Source of the DNA: Planctomycetaceae bacterium
GTDB taxonomy: Bacteria; Planctomycetota; Planctomycetia; Pirellulales; Pirellulaceae
DNA length: 32,445 nucleotides
Assembly: GCA_016794985.1 (NCBI GenBank)
Contig: JAEUIQ010000089.1
Location: 1 to 32,445, forward strand
Reading direction: 5' to 3'
The position numbers and the translations under genes were made by a program. The notes under the pieces are model-generated. The model was not told the origin of the DNA, made no database searches, and was given only the letters and a program-made list of their open reading frames with translations. Shown in pieces: positions 16,779 through 25,207 of the stretch; the stretch's first letter is position 1, and every line of letters starts with the position of its first letter.

Positions 16779-17810
16779 TTAAAAATCCAACAAAGGAAGA
16801 TGAGCGTCGTTACGTCGTCCATAGGCCCGAAATACAGCCTCATCAATATCGAAAGCGAAATCATGGACCGCTCCGTCCATCAGCACGCCGATGACACCCC
16901 CCGAATGTGACGAACCAAATGTTCGTCGATCGCCGGATTGTTGATTGGAACGCGGGGGTTGTGCGGTAAATCTAATCGTGTCGGAGCAATGACCACTGTA
17001 CATGCTTTGATCGTTTCCGCCATCATCAAGTCCCGCCGGTCTGTTGGTTTTGATGAACCTTTCGGCTGCCCAAAGAACGTTGGACGTTCCCCTTCGAAAT
17101 TCTGACGCGCGAAGCCGAACTTGCATGAAAGCAGCGCCATTGTTTTGTGCTGCTGTGGGCCAAGGGAACCGCTCTAAGTAAGAACTACTCAGCTCCCTCG
17201 GACCTTGTTCTGTTGGATGCCTGAGCGGAAAGATCGAGTAGGTACCACCATTGACCGCGTAATCGGACGACGCGACTTTCTCAGGAGGCCGGGGCAGATT
17301 CAAGTAGAATTCCGGATCCTGTCTTTGCTCTATCATTACCGACATCGTTCGACTGGGGCAATTAAAGACAGCCACCGGTGTCGTCAGTAATCCTAACTTA
17401 TTCCCACGTGCAACATCCGCCGAACCGCCAACTAAAGCCAGATCGTGCAGTTCCTTGTGTTCGAGATACGGCAGCAATTGAAAAATCCAACCTCCTGCCT
17501 GTCCATAACGCGGGTGTATCGGGGCGTCCGGTAACCAACGAAAACCCCAACCGTTGTTTGGATAATATTGACGACTGCTCTCATGTGCCTGAACGGCTAA
17601 CCCGATTTGCCGTAGATTATTCCGGCAGCTCGTTTTTCTCGCCGATTCTCGCGCAGCTTGAACACCGACCAGCAACGTCGAGGTCAATATTCCAATAATC
17701 GCAATGACAACTATAACTTCGATAACGGTAAGACCGAAACGATACCTACCAAACGAGAACCTTTGCGTCTCTGGTAGTCCGCGCTCATATCGATTGTTCT
17801 GCTTAGTCAT
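16779..17810 (-). CDS. DUF1559 family pseudopilin-like protein, last gene of the Cys-rich operon
   Basis: This 343-residue protein has a pilin-type N-terminus: basic leader, then RYRFG|LTVIEVIVVIAIIGIL with predicted cleavage after G26 and glutamate at mature position 5 (E31). DUF1559 landmarks follow: AARESARKTSCRNNLRQIGL, a QLLPYLEHKELHD block, VFNCPSR, SSDYAVNGGTY, GTSNVLWAAERF and FGSSHSGGVIGVLMDGAVHDF. It overlaps the upstream MauE-thioredoxin gene by four bases (ATGA), which implies translational coupling and a shared function. The other DUF1559 protein of the window shares only the family features. DUF1559 has no established activity; in this operon it might display or tether the cysteine-rich product at the surface. 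Confidence 0.9.
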   Translation of the reverse strand: MTKQNNRYERGLPETQRFSFGRYRFGLTVIEVIVVIAIIGILTSTLLVGVQAARESARKTSCRNNLRQIGLAVQAHESSRQYYPNNGWGFRWLPDAPIHPRYGQAGGWIFQLLPYLEHKELHDLALVGGSADVARGNKLGLLTTPVAVFNCPSRTMSVMIEQRQDPEFYLNLPRPPEKVASSDYAVNGGTYSIFPLRHPTEQGPRELSSSYLERFPWPTAAQNNGAAFMQVRLRASEFRRGTSNVLWAAERFIKTNRPAGLDDGGNDQSMYSGHCSDTIRFTAQPPRSNQQSGDRRTFGSSHSGGVIGVLMDGAVHDFAFDIDEAVFRAYGRRNDAHLPLLDF

Positions 17811-18703
17811 CGCAAATTCCTGTCCTTCAAGAAACGGAGCTGTTCGGGTTCAAGCACCTCTTCTACCAATCCATTACGAAGTCTGACAACCGTGGGGACT
17901 GGTACGATCAATAACTCGGAATGCAAAATACAAACTCCATCTGACGGACCACCATCCAAGTCAATCGCGACAAATCGAGATTTCGGGGCGGAATGATCTT
18001 TGTAAGTCGACAATAGGGCAAGACATTCGCTGCATTTGCCTGAATACATCAAAACGGTCCAATCACCTTCCGACAACCGTGGGGCCCTTTCAACGCAATT
18101 GAGAACCGGAAGCATCTGCCCCGTCCATTCCTTTGGACGCAAGATGGTGAGGCGACCGGCCGACAAATCCCGGCAAACGTTGACAGATGATTCTATCGTT
18201 CGTAGCAGGGCGAAGCATGAGCTGATTGAAACTGTCAAGCCAAGGCCAACGGCAGTGATCGCGCGTCGCCTCCGCGAAGATCTATTCGGCAAGTGCTTAC
18301 CACGACCAAGACACGCTACGGAAAAAAGCCCAGTTACCATTGTGAAGTTTAGCAAAATCATCCACTCGTTCGGTGGCGTCCAACTGCCGAAACACCGGCA
18401 TGAGTCTTGGTGGCTTAGCAGCAGGTAGATTCCATAACCAAGAAATACTAAATGCAATAACATCGCTCCGACTACCGCCACGCGTGATTTGGTTAGCAAC
18501 AACGCAATTGCGATGAAGCCTTCTAAGTGGAACGCAGCTAAGGTAACGATAGTCGAGCCCATGATTAAGCTATCGAAGTTCGGTTCGTACGACCACGAGT
18601 AGACCTTCGCGAGCACCGCAAACAGCAAAATGACGCCCGAAACCGTTGGAGTCAGACAAACTAACGGACCGACTATCCGATGAAACGGCTTCCAGCTTAC
18701 CAC
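17807..18703 (-). CDS. MauE/DoxX-like membrane redox protein fused to a thioredoxin-like domain
   Basis: The 298-residue product has four or five N-terminal transmembrane helices (about 12-34, 45-70, 75-97, 113-133, 147-168). The motif SCRCFGSW (101-108) matches the CxCFG signature of MauE-type membrane proteins, which pass reducing or oxidising equivalents across the membrane. The periplasmic C-terminus (about 180-298) reads as a thioredoxin fold: WTVLMYSGKCSECLAL with a CSEC active site (224-227), RFVAIDLDGG, and a cis-proline-type segment VPVPTVVRLRNG (267-278). Translation probably starts at GTG 18703, 24 bases after the DUF1573 gene; the stop overlaps the DUF1559 start. By analogy with MauE and MauD, which are required for the disulfide-rich methylamine dehydrogenase small subunit, it should oxidise or isomerise the operon's Cys-rich protein. 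Confidence 0.82.
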   Translation of the reverse strand: MVSWKPFHRIVGPLVCLTPTVSGVILLFAVLAKVYSWSYEPNFDSLIMGSTIVTLAAFHLEGFIAIALLLTKSRVAVVGAMLLHLVFLGYGIYLLLSHQDSCRCFGSWTPPNEWMILLNFTMVTGLFSVACLGRGKHLPNRSSRRRRAITAVGLGLTVSISSCFALLRTIESSVNVCRDLSAGRLTILRPKEWTGQMLPVLNCVERAPRLSEGDWTVLMYSGKCSECLALLSTYKDHSAPKSRFVAIDLDGGPSDGVCILHSELLIVPVPTVVRLRNGLVEEVLEPEQLRFLKDRNLR

Positions 18704-18727
18704 AGTAGCTTGCCCAACAATTGAAGT

Positions 18728-20731
18728 TTAGCGATTCAATACCAAGGTCGTGGTGATTGTTTCAATTGATGAGCCGGTGTCTATTCGAACCGTCAATGGA
18801 AGGACATCGCTCATCGCAGATTCGCCGCGGCGCTCAACCAAGATCTCGCTGCGTGTCGAGTCGTAAGTCGTACTTAGAATTTCCTGTAACGCCTCGTCGG
18901 CGCCGATAAACGTGACCACCTGCGACGTCGGGTGAATGATTGGCAAACGGACCGATTCGCCATCCCAGAAGTAAGAGGGAGCATCAAATTTAAGTGGCGG
19001 ATCAACAATCAAATAAATCGGCTTCGCCAACTGGACCGGCCGCTTGTTGCTCGCAGCAAACAGGAATTCCACTGTTCCTGTCCGAGCCGGCCCTTCCAGT
19101 TTGGCCGTCGCTCGATATCGCACGACACGGTTGTCCGTGTCGGTTCCTGCTTTCTCGTCATGCTTGTTGTCAGACACGAGGATTCCTTCTGGGCTGACGA
19201 TGGAAAGTAGTTCCGGAGCCGACTCATCATAGGTCACTGAGAACTCGAAGTCCGTCGGGATTCCGATCGTACATTTTAGGCGGCTAGGCAAATGAACGTC
19301 CCAGTTACGGTCCGGGACGATTTGCAAAAAAACGCGGTGAGCCTCTTTTCCAGAGATCGTGTTAGCAGAAAATCCGATTTGATACTTCTGCGGGTTCATT
19401 CCAACTTTTTGGAGATAACGAACTTGCAATTGAACCGTTTCATTTGGCTGAAGGTTGACTTTGTCAAACTTCATTTCCTTGATACAACTGCAGTTGGAGA
19501 TCGGCTCCAACAGTTCAACATTACCCTCTGACGTATTTGTTAGCAGAAACAACTCTGTTCCCTCAACAGCGACGCCCGGTGGCGCGGTGACCGCGCGCGT
19601 GACTTCTTTGGCCTGCAATGAAGACTTCATGTACTGCTTGGATTCGTTCGATTCACCACAACCGAGTTGTGGTAACGCACCAAGTCCGAATAACAATACG
19701 CACGCCAATTTCGGTGCTTTGCCCCTTGTTCTTAGCAGCCAGAAGATGCAGCAAATCATGAAAACTGCGAAGCTGGCCAATGCGACCCAGGCTGAAAGTG
19801 TCATGGACCAACCGCTTGGCTCGACCTGATTCCGCAATCGCACAGCGGATCGAAACTCCGCCATTTTCGCCAACCCAACCTCGCCGCGAATTGATTCTCG
19901 GCTGTCAAGGTCATGAATAATTGAACCTGCGGGCGGTTGAAATCGGTAGGATTCCAGAGGCAGCCGCGGATTAATTCTCAGGGATGACTTATCCACGATC
20001 AAGCGATGGCCGTGATATCGCGAGACAACCAACTCCTCGTTTTTTCGATCAGAGCGAATCGATCGCATCTTTATTGGGAACCAAAGACCATTGACATTAT
20101 GAAACTCGTCGACGGCTTGGGCGACCATCCCGCTTTTATAATGATGTTCCGCAAGTTTCGGTAACCAACCGTGTTCGGGGTCTAGTTCTAATTCGATCCG
20201 TCGATCTTCACTTTTGCTCTCCAGGATCAGCCGCCCCCCCTTTTCACCGATGGTCCATTCTGCTGCGTTTGTCAATCGATCCAAAGAGTAGAACATCCCT
20301 CCGGTGAAGAAACAAACGGGATGCGGCACCATATAGGGTATGTGGCTCTTCGATCGCGAGAGTGTACACTCGGTTTCAAGAAATACTCCTCCACCTTGAT
20401 CCGAATGATATTCGACTCGATCAGTCCAATCGTGAGGCGGCAAGTACTCGTATTCGAAATTCTTGCGTTTCACGTACCAAAAATAATGGGGCAGATTAAA
20501 TCGAAACAAACTGTATTCGCCGTTGAGGTAGTAGCCGTCGCCCCTAGCAAAACCCTCGCCAATGCCCCGCAAACGATCATGCAGCTCAAATGAGCATTCC
20601 ACATCCTGCAAACGACTAATGGCAGCCACATACCTGTGCCACAAGTTATCAGGATTGCCCTGTACACCAAGAACCTTTGATGTTAACGCAAAAACGCTAA
20701 GACACGCGATTAATCTCAAGATTTTAGACAT
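18728..20731 (-). CDS. LolA-like / DUF1573 composite membrane protein
   Basis: This 667-residue protein has a signal peptide (about 1-22). The N-terminal region (25-300) has the beta-rich layout of planctomycete LolA/outer-membrane lipoprotein-sorting-like proteins (RLQDVECSFEL, FRFNLPHYFWYVKRKNFEYEYLP, NVNGLWFPIKMRSI, SYRFQPPAGS). A transmembrane helix follows (310-334). A second hydrophobic stretch (342-357) ends in LPQLGCGES and looks like a leftover lipoprotein signal with Cys358. The C-terminal ~300 residues begin with a DUF1573 domain: ELLEPISNCSCIKEMKFDKV with C414/C416, then LQPNETVQLQVRYL. A strong GGAGGGG ribosome-binding site precedes the ATG. It is the second gene of the operon, 39 bases after the Cys-rich gene. 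It could bind or escort an operon product across the periplasm; this is inference. Confidence 0.8.
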   Translation of the reverse strand: MSKILRLIACLSVFALTSKVLGVQGNPDNLWHRYVAAISRLQDVECSFELHDRLRGIGEGFARGDGYYLNGEYSLFRFNLPHYFWYVKRKNFEYEYLPPHDWTDRVEYHSDQGGGVFLETECTLSRSKSHIPYMVPHPVCFFTGGMFYSLDRLTNAAEWTIGEKGGRLILESKSEDRRIELELDPEHGWLPKLAEHHYKSGMVAQAVDEFHNVNGLWFPIKMRSIRSDRKNEELVVSRYHGHRLIVDKSSLRINPRLPLESYRFQPPAGSIIHDLDSRESIRGEVGLAKMAEFRSAVRLRNQVEPSGWSMTLSAWVALASFAVFMICCIFWLLRTRGKAPKLACVLLFGLGALPQLGCGESNESKQYMKSSLQAKEVTRAVTAPPGVAVEGTELFLLTNTSEGNVELLEPISNCSCIKEMKFDKVNLQPNETVQLQVRYLQKVGMNPQKYQIGFSANTISGKEAHRVFLQIVPDRNWDVHLPSRLKCTIGIPTDFEFSVTYDESAPELLSIVSPEGILVSDNKHDEKAGTDTDNRVVRYRATAKLEGPARTGTVEFLFAASNKRPVQLAKPIYLIVDPPLKFDAPSYFWDGESVRLPIIHPTSQVVTFIGADEALQEILSTTYDSTRSEILVERRGESAMSDVLPLTVRIDTGSSIETITTTLVLNR

Positions 20732-20770
20732 ACTTCCCCTCCGATAATTCGTGACTGTTCGCCTTTTTTC

Positions 20771-21187
20771 TTAAGAACAATTCCAACGACACTGCGCTTG
20801 CGTTACCCCGTCTCCTAAAATCACTTCGGTCTCAGTCAAATCTGTTTCACAGGAACAGCCAGCAGCAATCTGTTTACACGGCGGCGCGTACATCAAACCA
20901 CAAACGGGCGCCGAAGGACCATGTTGAGATGAACACTGATCCATCGGATCGTCCGTTTCCCTACACACGTTCACATTTGCTCCCGTGGCACAATAAGTGC
21001 AATTTCCAACACAGCTCGAACTACAACCCAACGGTCTATTGCCATTCCAAATCCACCCTTCGCAATTTACTCCTTGCATGCACTTTGTCCCTACCGTTTG
21101 CCCAACGGGGGGTTCTTGCGGCATCATTGCAGCACACGTGAAAAGCAATGTTAATGACCCGCTCAGCCAGGTTACGAACCGAAACAT
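20771..21187 (-). CDS. Small secreted cysteine-rich protein
   Basis: I do not recognise a family for this 138-residue protein. Residues 1-20 form a signal peptide (basic start, LSGSLTLLFTCAA core). The rest contains 14 cysteines at 36, 42, 55, 59, 63, 66, 75, 85, 96, 104, 111, 113, 133 and 137, an even number that suits up to seven disulfides. Spacing includes C-x3-C-x3-C-x2-C (55-66) and CSC (111-113). Charged residues are few and glycine and proline are common, as in extracellular disulfide-stabilised proteins. An AGGGAG ribosome-binding site lies eight bases before the ATG. It is the first gene of a four-gene operon with MauE-thioredoxin, DUF1573 and pseudopilin-like proteins. It could be an enzyme subunit, adhesin, toxin or signalling protein; nothing decides between these. 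Confidence 0.82.
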   Translation of the reverse strand: MFRFVTWLSGSLTLLFTCAAMMPQEPPVGQTVGTKCMQGVNCEGWIWNGNRPLGCSSSCVGNCTYCATGANVNVCRETDDPMDQCSSQHGPSAPVCGLMYAPPCKQIAAGCSCETDLTETEVILGDGVTQAQCRWNCS

Positions 21188-21573
21188 AATTTCATCTCCC
21201 TAACAGTGTCTCGAAGTATCACAGAGCCCCTGGGCCAGCGAGTGATGATTCGCCGACCGGTAAATTCTAGCGGGGGGGGGGGGTAGTCAACAGTCCGATG
21301 CGTTAATTTTTCGAGAAATCGCACGATTGCCTATTTCCTGCCAGTTTATTCAGTCATCGCCCACCCACTGGCCTCGGGAAACGTCCGCCCTTTCAAACTC
21401 CAGGAATCGCGAACTACGCGGGCTATGAAAAAGGGTCACAAATAACGGTGCGCATGCATTGGGAGCTTGTGCGTCTATTTTTGACTCACATAAGTTTCGG
21501 CATTATCTTACTTTTCGGAATGTTTTGATCCGCTTCCCCGGCATCGACATGCTCATGCTCGAAGCGGGAGTTC
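21188..21573. promoter_or_regulatory. Upstream region of the Cys-rich operon with a G12 tract
   Basis: This 386-base gap lies between the kinase-WD40 stop and the Cys-rich start, and should hold the promoter of the four-gene operon. The notable feature is a run of 12 G (21272-21283), which is C12 on the transcribed sense strand, 85-96 bases before the start codon. AGGGAG (21196-21201, minus strand) is the ribosome-binding site. No credible gene is present. Confidence 0.55.
21272..21283. repeat. Homopolymer G12 tract
   Basis: Twelve consecutive G bases interrupt otherwise ordinary sequence. Such runs are prone to slippage during replication and also to sequencing error. Its place upstream of an operon makes length-dependent promoter effects possible. 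Confidence 0.9.
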
Positions 21574-22785
21574 TCATTCCGCGGTGTTCACCCAAGAGCG
21601 CATGTTGTCGCGATGGACATTGTAGCTTTCTGCGATGCTACTGCCTTCGACAAACGCTTTGACATATCCCGTGGTCCGCAACACTTCGACGCCTGTGTTC
21701 AAATCCAGGACCGTTAGCACGCCCAACTGCGTTCGTTGCTCAATGGCGACCCACGCCAGATCATTGAGCCAGGCCTGGTATTGGATTTCTGCTGGATCCT
21801 GTCTCTCCCAGGTTTCCAGACGTTTTTCCCACAGTGGTTCTGGGTTCCCGAGGCTCAGGCAAAATACCGTGTGGCCGTTGATTCCAATCCAACGTTTCCC
21901 ATCCGCGACGGCTACCGCCAGAATCACTTCTCGAATCGGTTTCAGATCACCCGGTTGATCGGCAGCGGTGGGAACAATGACAGCCCACGCTGCCGATTGA
22001 GAGTCTGTTTGTGTTTGAGTTGAGGACTTTATCGTGGCCAGCAGGTGCTGATCGCCCAGCCATTGTGCCGACTCCAGGCGGCCGGGAATATTGAACTCAC
22101 GAAGCGTGGCCCAATGATCTTTGGCAGAATGGAATGTGATTGTGGTCGAGTCGTTGTCGGATCTGAGCCGATCCACAGTTGCCAACTGCCCTGTTTCGGA
22201 TTGATAGACAAAGTCATCAAGGCGATGCGGGAAAGGTCCGGCTACTTTCTTGCCAGTCGATGGATCCCAAACCGTCAGTTGTTCGTCCGTTTTCAGGAAG
22301 CAAAAACTTCCATCGTCGGAAAACATGAGTCTACACGCAGATTTGGGGAGATTGTTATGTTCGGCCACGGCTTGGCCAGTGGACATATGGATCAACTCCG
22401 GCCCGGATTCTGTTAGGTTCCAAAATTGCAGCTGCCCCGGCTCATGGATCAAGGCCATTACTTTTCCGTTGGCACTGAAAGACACGATGGAATTCAACGG
22501 GGCGATCGGATCGACGGATTGTTCCAGATGTTCGGCGGCCAAGGTTGAGATCCAATCCCCCAACCATTCTTGCGCGGCATGATCCCACAGTCGCAGGCGA
22601 CCCTCTGCGAGAGAAACCGCCAGACAAAGGTCGCGGTTGGGAACGAAGTTCCAATTCCAACCGTCTGACTCTGGTAAGACAGAATGTTGTTTTTGCTGTT
22701 CCAGGTCCCACAGCGTGGGCTGTCCCGAATATCGAGTGCGCGACTCCCGGCCGATTCCAAAGAATAAGCGTCTTCTGATCACCAC
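21574..22785 (-). pseudogene. Detached WD40-like C-terminal part of the frameshifted kinase
   Basis: This frame encodes WD40-type repeats without a proper start of its own. Blades include SGQPTLWDLEQQKQHSVLPE, EGRLRLWDHAAQEWLGDW, FSANGKVMALIHEPGQLQFW, FSDDGSFCFLKTDEQLTVWD and LGVLTVLDLNTGVEVLRTTG. The sense continues directly from the kinase frame: the last good kinase-frame residues SGDQKTLIL run into GIGRESRTRYSGQPTLWDLE here if one base in the AAA run at 22759-22761 (TTT on the coding strand) is skipped. The annotated start (GTG at 22785) is therefore an artefact of the open frame; authentic coding begins near 22758. The intact protein would be about 1,210 residues. Either a single-base sequencing error, a recent mutation or a +1 frameshift explains it. 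Confidence 0.75.
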
Positions 22786-25207
22786 TGATGGCCACGACGT
22801 TGCCGGGAACGCCTATCCGTTCGAAGCTGAGGTTTTTCTTGCGCTCGTCCAGAATATCCTTGGCTTTCCGCAAATGTTCGCGATGACTGGAGAGCATCAG
22901 GTCGACGGTGCTTTGATATTCTTCCAATACTGGCTCGGTGTTCCGACCGGTGGAGTCGAGGACCACTCGGATTTGGTCGATTTCTTCCCGAGTTTCAATG
23001 CCACGCCGGGATATTTCTCGCGTCAAGGTTAGGGATTCGCCGCTTGATTCGAGCTGATAAACGCCGCTGATTGGTGACAAGTAAATAAAATGCTGCTCTC
23101 CGTCAGTCAACAGCGCGGTGTCCAGTCGATCATCCAGTCGGGCAAGCAAGCGAAAGCTTTCTGGCCGCGCTTTCGAGATCGTTTGACCATTTGCACTAAC
23201 GCCATTTTTGTCCTTGTAGATGTTTGGATGAACAGCGCTGAAAGTTGACAGGTCGACATCTGTGAGTTTCTTTTCTCGGTTCCAGACGGCATGTCGGTCC
23301 GATCCATAGGGTAAATCGTTACCCGACACTCGGAAGGTCAGCGGATCGGCCTCGAGGATCGGGCGAGTGGTCCAGTAAACCCGATTGGCATCACGGTAGT
23401 AATGTTGAGACAGATGCTCAAAGGATGACGGGTCGGCGTCTTTGATCTGATAGTTTTGAAACCAAACGCCACGACGATCCTTCCAGACAAACCCATCGTG
23501 GACGATCCGCAGCGATCTGGAATCGATGTCAGGAATCTTCTGACCCTGCCACCAGACGTGCTTTAGGTCGGTGGCCAATTCATTGGAAAGAATTTTAAAC
23601 GTTTTCGAGTCTGCCTCGGGCAAGGTAACGAAGAAGTCTTTTCCAGACTTGACTAGCTTCAAGTAGACTTGGTTACGATCTTTGGTGTACGTTTCGCTCA
23701 ACGCAACAAAACTGGAGACGTCGACCTGTTTCGCCAGTTGGTATCCGCGTTCCTTGGTTTGCTCAAAATCCTGCTGATAGCGGTCCAAGTCTTCAATCGG
23801 GACATCTTTGTACAGAATTTTGTCGTTGGACCGGGAGTAGCCATGTCCCAAAACATAACTCACTTCCGTCGACTGCTTGTCCTCACGGGCAGGGTTCACC
23901 TCCTTGGAGGCGGTGAAACTTTGCTGGTCCAAGAACGGCCAAGCGACCACGGCAATGATGATTCCGAGCAGCAGGAGCGCCATTCCCGCGATGGCGACTT
24001 TTGGCCGAGCCAGCCCCGTGGTTGATGAGGTAGCCGCCGATAACTTCGCTACTTCTAAAGGCAAAGGCTCCGAGGTCGGTTGTTGAACGTGGGCCAAGCA
24101 CCTCGCCAGAAGATCTGCTAATTGCTGCGCTGACGAGTATCGTTCCTGTTTGTTCTTCGACAGCAGTTTCAGAATGATGTTCGATAGCCAATCAGGAATG
24201 TTGGGGTTCAGTTGTCGGATTGGAGTTGGTTGTTCGTCAGTGATTCGTCTCATGGTTGCCAGTGTCGATGCGGCGCGAAACGCCGGACGACCTGTGCAGA
24301 GGGTGTAAAGCACGCTCCCCAAACTGAACAAATCGCTTTTGTGATCGACCAATTCTCCTCTGGCTTGTTCGGGCGACATGTATTGAGGCGTGCCCATAAA
24401 GGCACCGGTCCGAGTTATTTGAACGTCGTCAGCCGCCAGGGCTAAACCAAAGTCGCTGATTAGAGCACGTTCGACGCCGGTGGCTTCCAGCAGAATGTTG
24501 GATGGCTTGATATCGCGATGTACTAAGCCCTGCTGATGAGCCGCGGCCAACCCCGAGGCAACTTGCATGCCGATCCGCAAAATTTCTGCCAAGTCGAGCT
24601 GGCCGACGCGATCAATTCTCTCTTGGAGTGATTCACCAGCCACATAGTGCATCACCAAGAACGGCGACGGTTGATTGATCTCCACGTTATGGATTGGAAC
24701 CACATGCTGATCGACTACGGCGGCAGCGGCGCGTGCCTCCCGCGCAAAGCGTTGCACTGCCGTTGCATTGCCGGCGAGAAAAGGGGCCAATACTTTGATC
24801 GCAACCGGTCGTCCAAGTTCCGAATCGTAGGCTTTGAAGACGACGCCCATGCCACCGATGCCAATCACCCGCTCGATTTCGTATCGACTCAGTCGTCCTA
24901 ACATCTCCGGATGGGAAGGAGGATCGAGCAGTTGTTTCACGATCGACTCGTCCCAATAACATGGAGTCAACGATTCTTCGTTGGGACTGCTGGCAGAGCG
25001 AAAATGGGTCAAATCCGTTGGCGAGTTCAAGGCATCCACAACCAGTCGCCATTCGGCGGGCGATGCAGCCAATTCTTCGCAGCGCATCTGACACTGGCGA
25101 CAGGTGGAAACATGCTCGGCGATGGCGTTGGTCTGCTGGATGTCGAGTTCATCCTGCAGCATGGCCAATATCTGACGATCATTACACTGGGAAGCGGGGC
25201 GGTTCAT
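22442..25207 (-). CDS. Ser/Thr kinase with zinc-finger N-terminus, DKNYY-like repeats and frameshifted C-terminus
   Basis: The open frame gives 921 residues, but only about the first 816 look authentic; the remainder (from 22759) is Arg/Ser/Gly-rich out-of-frame sequence. Residues 32-39 carry H-x3-C-x2-C, the ZAS-type zinc-binding motif of anti-sigma factors. The kinase domain spans about 108-372: IGIGGMG (115-121), K138 in VAIKVL, HRDIKPSN (230-237), DFG (252-254) and SPE (278-280). A transmembrane helix (404-425) follows. Extracellular repeats of the DKNYY type then occur (about 455-690; e.g. YYRDANRVYWTTRPILEADP, VWWQGQKIPDIDSRSL). A coiled-coil-like segment (740-790) precedes the first WD40 strand. 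It overlaps the upstream ECF sigma gene by four bases (ATGA), so the two are coupled; the zinc finger suggests the kinase itself holds the sigma factor. Confidence 0.88.
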   Translation of the reverse strand: MNRPASQCNDRQILAMLQDELDIQQTNAIAEHVSTCRQCQMRCEELAASPAEWRLVVDALNSPTDLTHFRSASSPNEESLTPCYWDESIVKQLLDPPSHPEMLGRLSRYEIERVIGIGGMGVVFKAYDSELGRPVAIKVLAPFLAGNATAVQRFAREARAAAAVVDQHVVPIHNVEINQPSPFLVMHYVAGESLQERIDRVGQLDLAEILRIGMQVASGLAAAHQQGLVHRDIKPSNILLEATGVERALISDFGLALAADDVQITRTGAFMGTPQYMSPEQARGELVDHKSDLFSLGSVLYTLCTGRPAFRAASTLATMRRITDEQPTPIRQLNPNIPDWLSNIILKLLSKNKQERYSSAQQLADLLARCLAHVQQPTSEPLPLEVAKLSAATSSTTGLARPKVAIAGMALLLLGIIIAVVAWPFLDQQSFTASKEVNPAREDKQSTEVSYVLGHGYSRSNDKILYKDVPIEDLDRYQQDFEQTKERGYQLAKQVDVSSFVALSETYTKDRNQVYLKLVKSGKDFFVTLPEADSKTFKILSNELATDLKHVWWQGQKIPDIDSRSLRIVHDGFVWKDRRGVWFQNYQIKDADPSSFEHLSQHYYRDANRVYWTTRPILEADPLTFRVSGNDLPYGSDRHAVWNREKKLTDVDLSTFSAVHPNIYKDKNGVSANGQTISKARPESFRLLARLDDRLDTALLTDGEQHFIYLSPISGVYQLESSGESLTLTREISRRGIETREEIDQIRVVLDSTGRNTEPVLEEYQSTVDLMLSSHREHLRKAKDILDERKKNLSFERIGVPGNVVAISGDQKTLILWNRPGVAHSIFGTAHAVGPGTAKTTFCLTRVRRLELELRSQPRPLSGGFSRRGSPATVGSCRARMVGGLDLNLGRRTSGTIRRSDRPVEFHRVFQCQRKSNGLDP

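Noticed and set aside
16779..21187. Methylamine dehydrogenase (mau) gene cluster
   Set aside because: Only the MauE/MauD-like fusion recalls it. No large subunit, amicyanin, MauG or tryptophan tryptophylquinone small-subunit features are present.
22759..22762. Programmed +1 frameshift of the prfB type
   Set aside because: CTT T is present, but there is no in-frame stop at the slip site and no Shine-Dalgarno-like sequence just upstream. Sequencing error or mutation is the simpler explanation.
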